DNA of 64,000 bases from Virgibacillus_F sp049310925 (GTDB taxonomy: Bacteria; Bacillota; Bacilli; Bacillales; Amphibacillaceae). Numbering within the stretch: position 1 is the stretch's first letter; each line of letters opens with the position of its first letter. Below, piece by piece: positions 61,038 through 64,000 of this stretch. The translations under genes were made by a program, and so were the position numbers. Where the stretch lies: positions 130,373 through 194,372 of the forward strand of contig NZ_JBMERP010000001.1 in the NCBI RefSeq assembly GCF_049310925.1, read 5' to 3'. The notes beneath the pieces are model-generated. The model made no database searches and had not been told where the DNA came from. It was given only the letters and a program-made list of their open reading frames with translations.

Positions 61038-62384
61038 TTGCCAACAGTAGCCTTTCATACATTAGGTTGTAAAGTAAATCATTATGAAACAGAAGGAATT
61101 TGGAATATGTTTAAAGCTAGCGATTATGAGCGAGTGGATTTTGATCGTCAAGCAGATGTTTATGTAATAAATACGTGTACCGTTACTAACACAGGAGACA
61201 AAAAAAGTAGGCAGACAATACGTCGTGCTGTCAGAAAAAATCCTGAGGCTGTTATTTGTGTGACAGGGTGTTACGCACAAACTTCACCTGGAGAGATTAT
61301 GGAAATTCCTGGAGTTGATGTTGTAGTCGGAACACAGAATCGAAAAAAAATGATTGGGTATATTGAAGAACATTTAGAAACTAGAGAACCGGTTAATGGT
61401 GTCACAAACATCATGAAAAACCGTGTTTTTGAAGAGATGGATGTACCTGAGTTTACTGACCGAACGCGTGCATCGCTAAAAATACAAGAGGGATGTAATA
61501 ATTTTTGTACATTTTGTATTATTCCTTGGTCCCGTGGATTATTACGATCCCGTGATCCAGAAGATGTTATCGTACAAGCACAACGTTTAGTTGATGCCGG
61601 TTATAAGGAAATTGTTTTAACTGGAATTCATACTGCTGGTTATGGTGAGGATATGCAGGATTATAACTTTGCAAAACTTCTCAAAAAACTTGAAACAGAT
61701 GTGAATGGGTTAAAGCGAATTCGTATTTCTTCAATTGAAGCTAGTCAGATTACAGATGAAGTCATTGAGGTACTTGATAAATCCGAAAAAATCGTACGTC
61801 ATTTACACGTGCCTTTGCAATCAGGATCTGATACAGTCTTAGATCGTATGCGCAGAAAGTATACCACTGAATTTTACTACCAGAAAGTAGAGAAAATTAA
61901 AAAGGCTTTACCTGGATTAGCAATTACTTCAGACGTTATCGTTGGTTTTCCTGGCGAAACAGAAGAAGAATTTATGGAAACATATAACTATATTAAAAAG
62001 GTCGGTTATTCTGAATTACACATTTTCCCTTTTTCACAGCGTACAGGGACACCAGCGGCAAAAATGAAAGATCAAGTTGAAGATAAAATCAAAACTAGAC
62101 GGGTGCATGAATTAATTGAGTTGTCAAATCAATTAGCAAAAGAATATGCCTCCAACTATGAACATGAGGTTGTGGAAGTAATTCCAGAGGAACGTGCACA
62201 GGATGAGAAAGATTCAAATGTGTTAGTAGGCTACTCAGACAATTATCTTAAAGTTCGATTCACTGGTTCAGATGATATGATCGGTAAAATTGTTCGTGTT
62301 AAGATAACGCAAGCAGGATATCCTTACAATGAAGCAACCTTTGTACGGGTAATGGATGTAGATGCCACAACTAAAATTAGTTAA
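61038..62384 (+). CDS. mtaB: tRNA (t6A37) methylthiotransferase MtaB
   Basis: A 448-residue radical SAM methylthiotransferase. The N-terminal cluster domain starts TVAFHTLGCKVNHYETE and includes INTCTVTNTGDKKSRQ and TGCYAQ; the radical SAM motif GCNNFCTFC is near 146; HVPLQSGSD near 256; TSDVIVGFPGETEEEF near 294; a TRAM domain closes it. It makes ms2t6A37 in ANN-decoding tRNAs. The start is TTG 61038 with GGGGTG 6 nt upstream; GTG 61029 lies within that site and within rsmE. Confidence 0.96.
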   Translation: MPTVAFHTLGCKVNHYETEGIWNMFKASDYERVDFDRQADVYVINTCTVTNTGDKKSRQTIRRAVRKNPEAVICVTGCYAQTSPGEIMEIPGVDVVVGTQNRKKMIGYIEEHLETREPVNGVTNIMKNRVFEEMDVPEFTDRTRASLKIQEGCNNFCTFCIIPWSRGLLRSRDPEDVIVQAQRLVDAGYKEIVLTGIHTAGYGEDMQDYNFAKLLKKLETDVNGLKRIRISSIEASQITDEVIEVLDKSEKIVRHLHVPLQSGSDTVLDRMRRKYTTEFYYQKVEKIKKALPGLAITSDVIVGFPGETEEEFMETYNYIKKVGYSELHIFPFSQRTGTPAAKMKDQVEDKIKTRRVHELIELSNQLAKEYASNYEHEVVEVIPEERAQDEKDSNVLVGYSDNYLKVRFTGSDDMIGKIVRVKITQAGYPYNEATFVRVMDVDATTKIS

Positions 62385-62386
62385 GA

Positions 62387-62415
62387 ACGAATACCCGGTA
62401 TAACCGGGTATTCGT
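62387..62415 (+). terminator. Hairpin after mtaB
   Basis: A perfect 13-bp stem, ACGAATACCCGGT and its complement with loop ATA, directly follows the stop. The tail (CTATCC) is not T-rich, so termination may be partial. Confidence 0.6.
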
Positions 62416-62480
62416 CTATCCATTAGTTTTTATGTTATTATAGAAAGGTACGGACAACTTAATGGGAAAGGGCGTTAATC

Positions 62481-63152
62481 ATGACAATGGATCTTGCAAA
62501 GTACATAGATCATACACAATTGAAACCAGATACAACAGTAGATAAAATAAACAGTATTTTAGAAGAAGCTAAAGAATTTGAATTTGCTTCAGTTTGTGTT
62601 AATCCATATTGGGTAGAGCATTGTTTTAATGCGTTAAAAGACACAAATGTAAAAGTTTGCACTGTAATTGGTTTTCCACTTGGTGCAACAACAACTAAGA
62701 CTAAGGTATTTGAAACTAAGAATGCAATAAGTAATGGTGCAACCGAAGTGGATATGGTGATTAATGTCGGTGCGTTAAAGTCAAACAACGATACCTTTGT
62801 AGAGCAGGACATTAGAGAAGTTGTTTTGGCAGCAAAAGGTCACGCGATAACAAAGGTGATTATTGAAACTTCTCTTCTTACTGAGGATGAAAAGGTCAGG
62901 GCTTGTAAGCTAGCAAAATCAGCTGGTGCTGACTTTGTTAAGACCTCAACAGGTTTCTCAGGTGGAGGAGCTACAGTGGAGGATATTAAATTAATGCGTG
63001 AAACAGTTGGACCAGATCTAGGTGTTAAAGCATCTGGTGGGGTGCGTGATTTAAAGACCACTCAAGCAATGATTGATGCTGGTGCAACAAGAATTGGGGC
63101 AAGTGCTGGAAAAGAAATTTTAGCTGGAGAGCAAGGTACCTCTGACTATTAA
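62481..63152 (+). CDS. deoC: Deoxyribose-phosphate aldolase
   Basis: A 223-residue class I aldolase that splits deoxyribose-5-phosphate to glyceraldehyde-3-phosphate and acetaldehyde. YIDHTQLKPDTT near 9, VIGFPLGATTTKTK near 62, DMVINVGALKS near 93, the Schiff-base Lys in DFVKTSTGFSGGGAT near 153, and VKASGGVRDL near 182. It is found after mtaB in Oceanobacillus-like genomes but not in B. subtilis. AAAGGGCG upstream; ATG 62487 is a possible alternative start. Confidence 0.95.
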   Translation: MTMDLAKYIDHTQLKPDTTVDKINSILEEAKEFEFASVCVNPYWVEHCFNALKDTNVKVCTVIGFPLGATTTKTKVFETKNAISNGATEVDMVINVGALKSNNDTFVEQDIREVVLAAKGHAITKVIIETSLLTEDEKVRACKLAKSAGADFVKTSTGFSGGGATVEDIKLMRETVGPDLGVKASGGVRDLKTTQAMIDAGATRIGASAGKEILAGEQGTSDY

Positions 63153-63283
63153 ACAATGATTTAAAAATTCATTCGAAAATTAGTTGACCAGTATGCCACA
63201 ATATATTATAATTGTTATTGGCAGTGATTTACCATAACCTGCCTGAATAATCCTGTTTTATCTTCGGAGGGAGGGAAATCAGT

Positions 63284-63460
63284 ATGTCAAATACAACTCG
63301 CGTTCGTAAAAATGAGTCTATAGAGGATGCTCTTCGTCGATTTAAAAAAAGTGTGTCAAAAAGTGGTACACTACAAGAATATCGTAAGCGTGAACACTAT
63401 GAAAAGCCAAGCGTTAAGCGTAAATTGAAATCAGAAGCTGCTAGAAAGCGTAAATTCTAA
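63284..63460 (+). CDS. rpsU: 30S ribosomal protein S21
   Basis: A 58-residue basic protein read directly from the sequence: it starts MSNTTRVRKNESIEDALRRF, continues KKSVSKSGTLQEYRKREHYE and ends EAARKRKF, the S21 pattern. GGAGGGAGGG (63267-63276) is a strong ribosome binding site. It is linked to yqeY 15 bp downstream, as in other Firmicutes. Confidence 0.97.
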   Translation: MSNTTRVRKNESIEDALRRFKKSVSKSGTLQEYRKREHYEKPSVKRKLKSEAARKRKF

Positions 63461-63475
63461 AGAGGGTGCAGTAGC

Positions 63476-63925
63476 ATGACATTACTAGAACTGTTAAATA
63501 CAGATATGAAACAAGCTATGAAAGATAAAGATAAAGATAAGCTTGGAGTTATCCGTATGGTTAAGGCATCTTTACAGAATGAAGCCATTAAACAAGGTAA
63601 AGATACAATCTCAGAGGATGACGAATTAACTGTATTGTCTAGAGAATTAAAGCAACGAAAAGATTCCCTCAACGAATTCAAGGCTGCTGGACGTGATGAT
63701 CTTGTAGCAAAACTTGATGTAGAAATCAATGTGTTACAAGCATATATGCCCAAACAGTTATCTGAACAAGAGTTAGAAGTAATTGTTCAGAGCACAATTC
63801 AAGAAGTTAATGCAACATCAAAAAAAGAGATGGGTAAAGTAATGAGTGCGATCATGCCAAAGGTAAAAGGCAAGGCAGACGGTTCGAGTATTAATAAACT
63901 TGTACTGAAGCATTTAAAAAACTAA
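63476..63925 (+). CDS. yqeY: GatB/YqeY domain protein
   Basis: A 149-residue YqeY. LLELLNTDMKQAMKDKDKDK at the start, LGVIRMVKASLQNEAI near 23, FKAAGRDDLVAKLDVEINVL near 67, and YMPKQLSEQEL near 90; the end resembles the GatB tail (MGKVMSAIMPKVKGKADG). The role is thought to be tRNA-linked but is unproven. Followed by a strong terminator. Confidence 0.95.
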   Translation: MTLLELLNTDMKQAMKDKDKDKLGVIRMVKASLQNEAIKQGKDTISEDDELTVLSRELKQRKDSLNEFKAAGRDDLVAKLDVEINVLQAYMPKQLSEQELEVIVQSTIQEVNATSKKEMGKVMSAIMPKVKGKADGSSINKLVLKHLKN

Positions 63926-63952
63926 TACATCACTATAAATGCAAATTTAGGC

Positions 63953-63990
63953 AACCCTTGTCAGTCTCGCTGACAAGGGTTTTAGTTTTG
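63953..63990 (+). terminator. Terminator of rpsU-yqeY
   Basis: AACCCTTGTCAG (63953-63964) pairs perfectly with CTGACAAGGGTT (63970-63981), loop of five, followed by TTAGTTTTG. Confidence 0.9.
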
Positions 63991-64000
63991 TAATAAAGAA

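Overview
The window is about 64 kb of low-GC chromosome from an endospore-forming member of the Bacillaceae. The evidence is sigK, gpr, spoIIP, sda and an rsfA-like gene, T-box leaders, CIRCE control of hrcA, and gene order close to the B. subtilis recJ-apt-relA to yqeY segment. An Mrp cation antiporter operon, deoC after mtaB, and AT-rich intergenic repeats suggest the Virgibacillus/Oceanobacillus/Lentibacillus side of the family; that placement is inference. Nearly everything is core chromosome. I see no prophage, transposase, CRISPR array, rRNA or tRNA gene.

Layout: (1) 1-9.1 kb: the end of recJ, apt, relA, dtd, a minus-strand secreted amidase, a small ORF, then hisS-aspS behind a T-box leader. 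(2) 9.2-16 kb: 6S RNA, minus-strand rsfA-like and rarA, then cymR, a cysteine desulfurase and mnmA (sulfur supply and tRNA thiolation), and a TPR gene. (3) 15.7-29.5 kb: recD2, a zinc-ribbon ORF, an AI-2E-type permease, alaS (T-box), ireB, ruvX, a DUF1292 gene, mltG, trmR, udk, greA, a yrrS-like gene, mtnN and a yrhC-like gene. (4) 29.5-36.1 kb, all minus strand: an uninterrupted sigK, a six-gene mrp operon without mrpB, and sda. (5) 36.2-45.3 kb: a DnaA-box cluster, yqeG, yqeH, aroE, yhbY, nadD, yqeK, rsfS, yqeM, then comEA-comEB-comEC. (6) 45.4-54 kb: yqzM, holA, rpsT, gpr, spoIIP, yqxA, lepA, hemW. (7) 53.7-64 kb: the CIRCE-controlled heat-shock cluster hrcA-grpE-dnaK-dnaJ, prmA, rsmE, mtaB, deoC, rpsU, yqeY.

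Themes: translation (synthetases, tRNA and ribosome modification, ribosome assembly), stress and growth control (Rel, 6S RNA, HrcA/CIRCE, GreA), DNA repair and uptake (RecJ, RarA, RecD2, RuvX, ComE) and sporulation timing (Sda, SigK, GPR, SpoIIP).

The most interesting structure is between genes. At least four intergenic repeat families are present. The most telling is a ~120-nt rod-shaped hairpin, in three tandem copies between dnaK and dnaJ and one inverted copy between the alaS T-box and its start codon. The copies differ by compensatory changes in all helices, so folding appears to be conserved. Other points: the hisS-aspS T-box looks built to sense tRNA-Asp rather than tRNA-His, mrpB is missing, and several short genes were recovered by hand (sda, yqzM, rpsU and a 57-codon ORF before hisS). 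I found no convincing wholly new multi-gene system. Many start codons were moved to fit ribosome binding sites; each case is explained.
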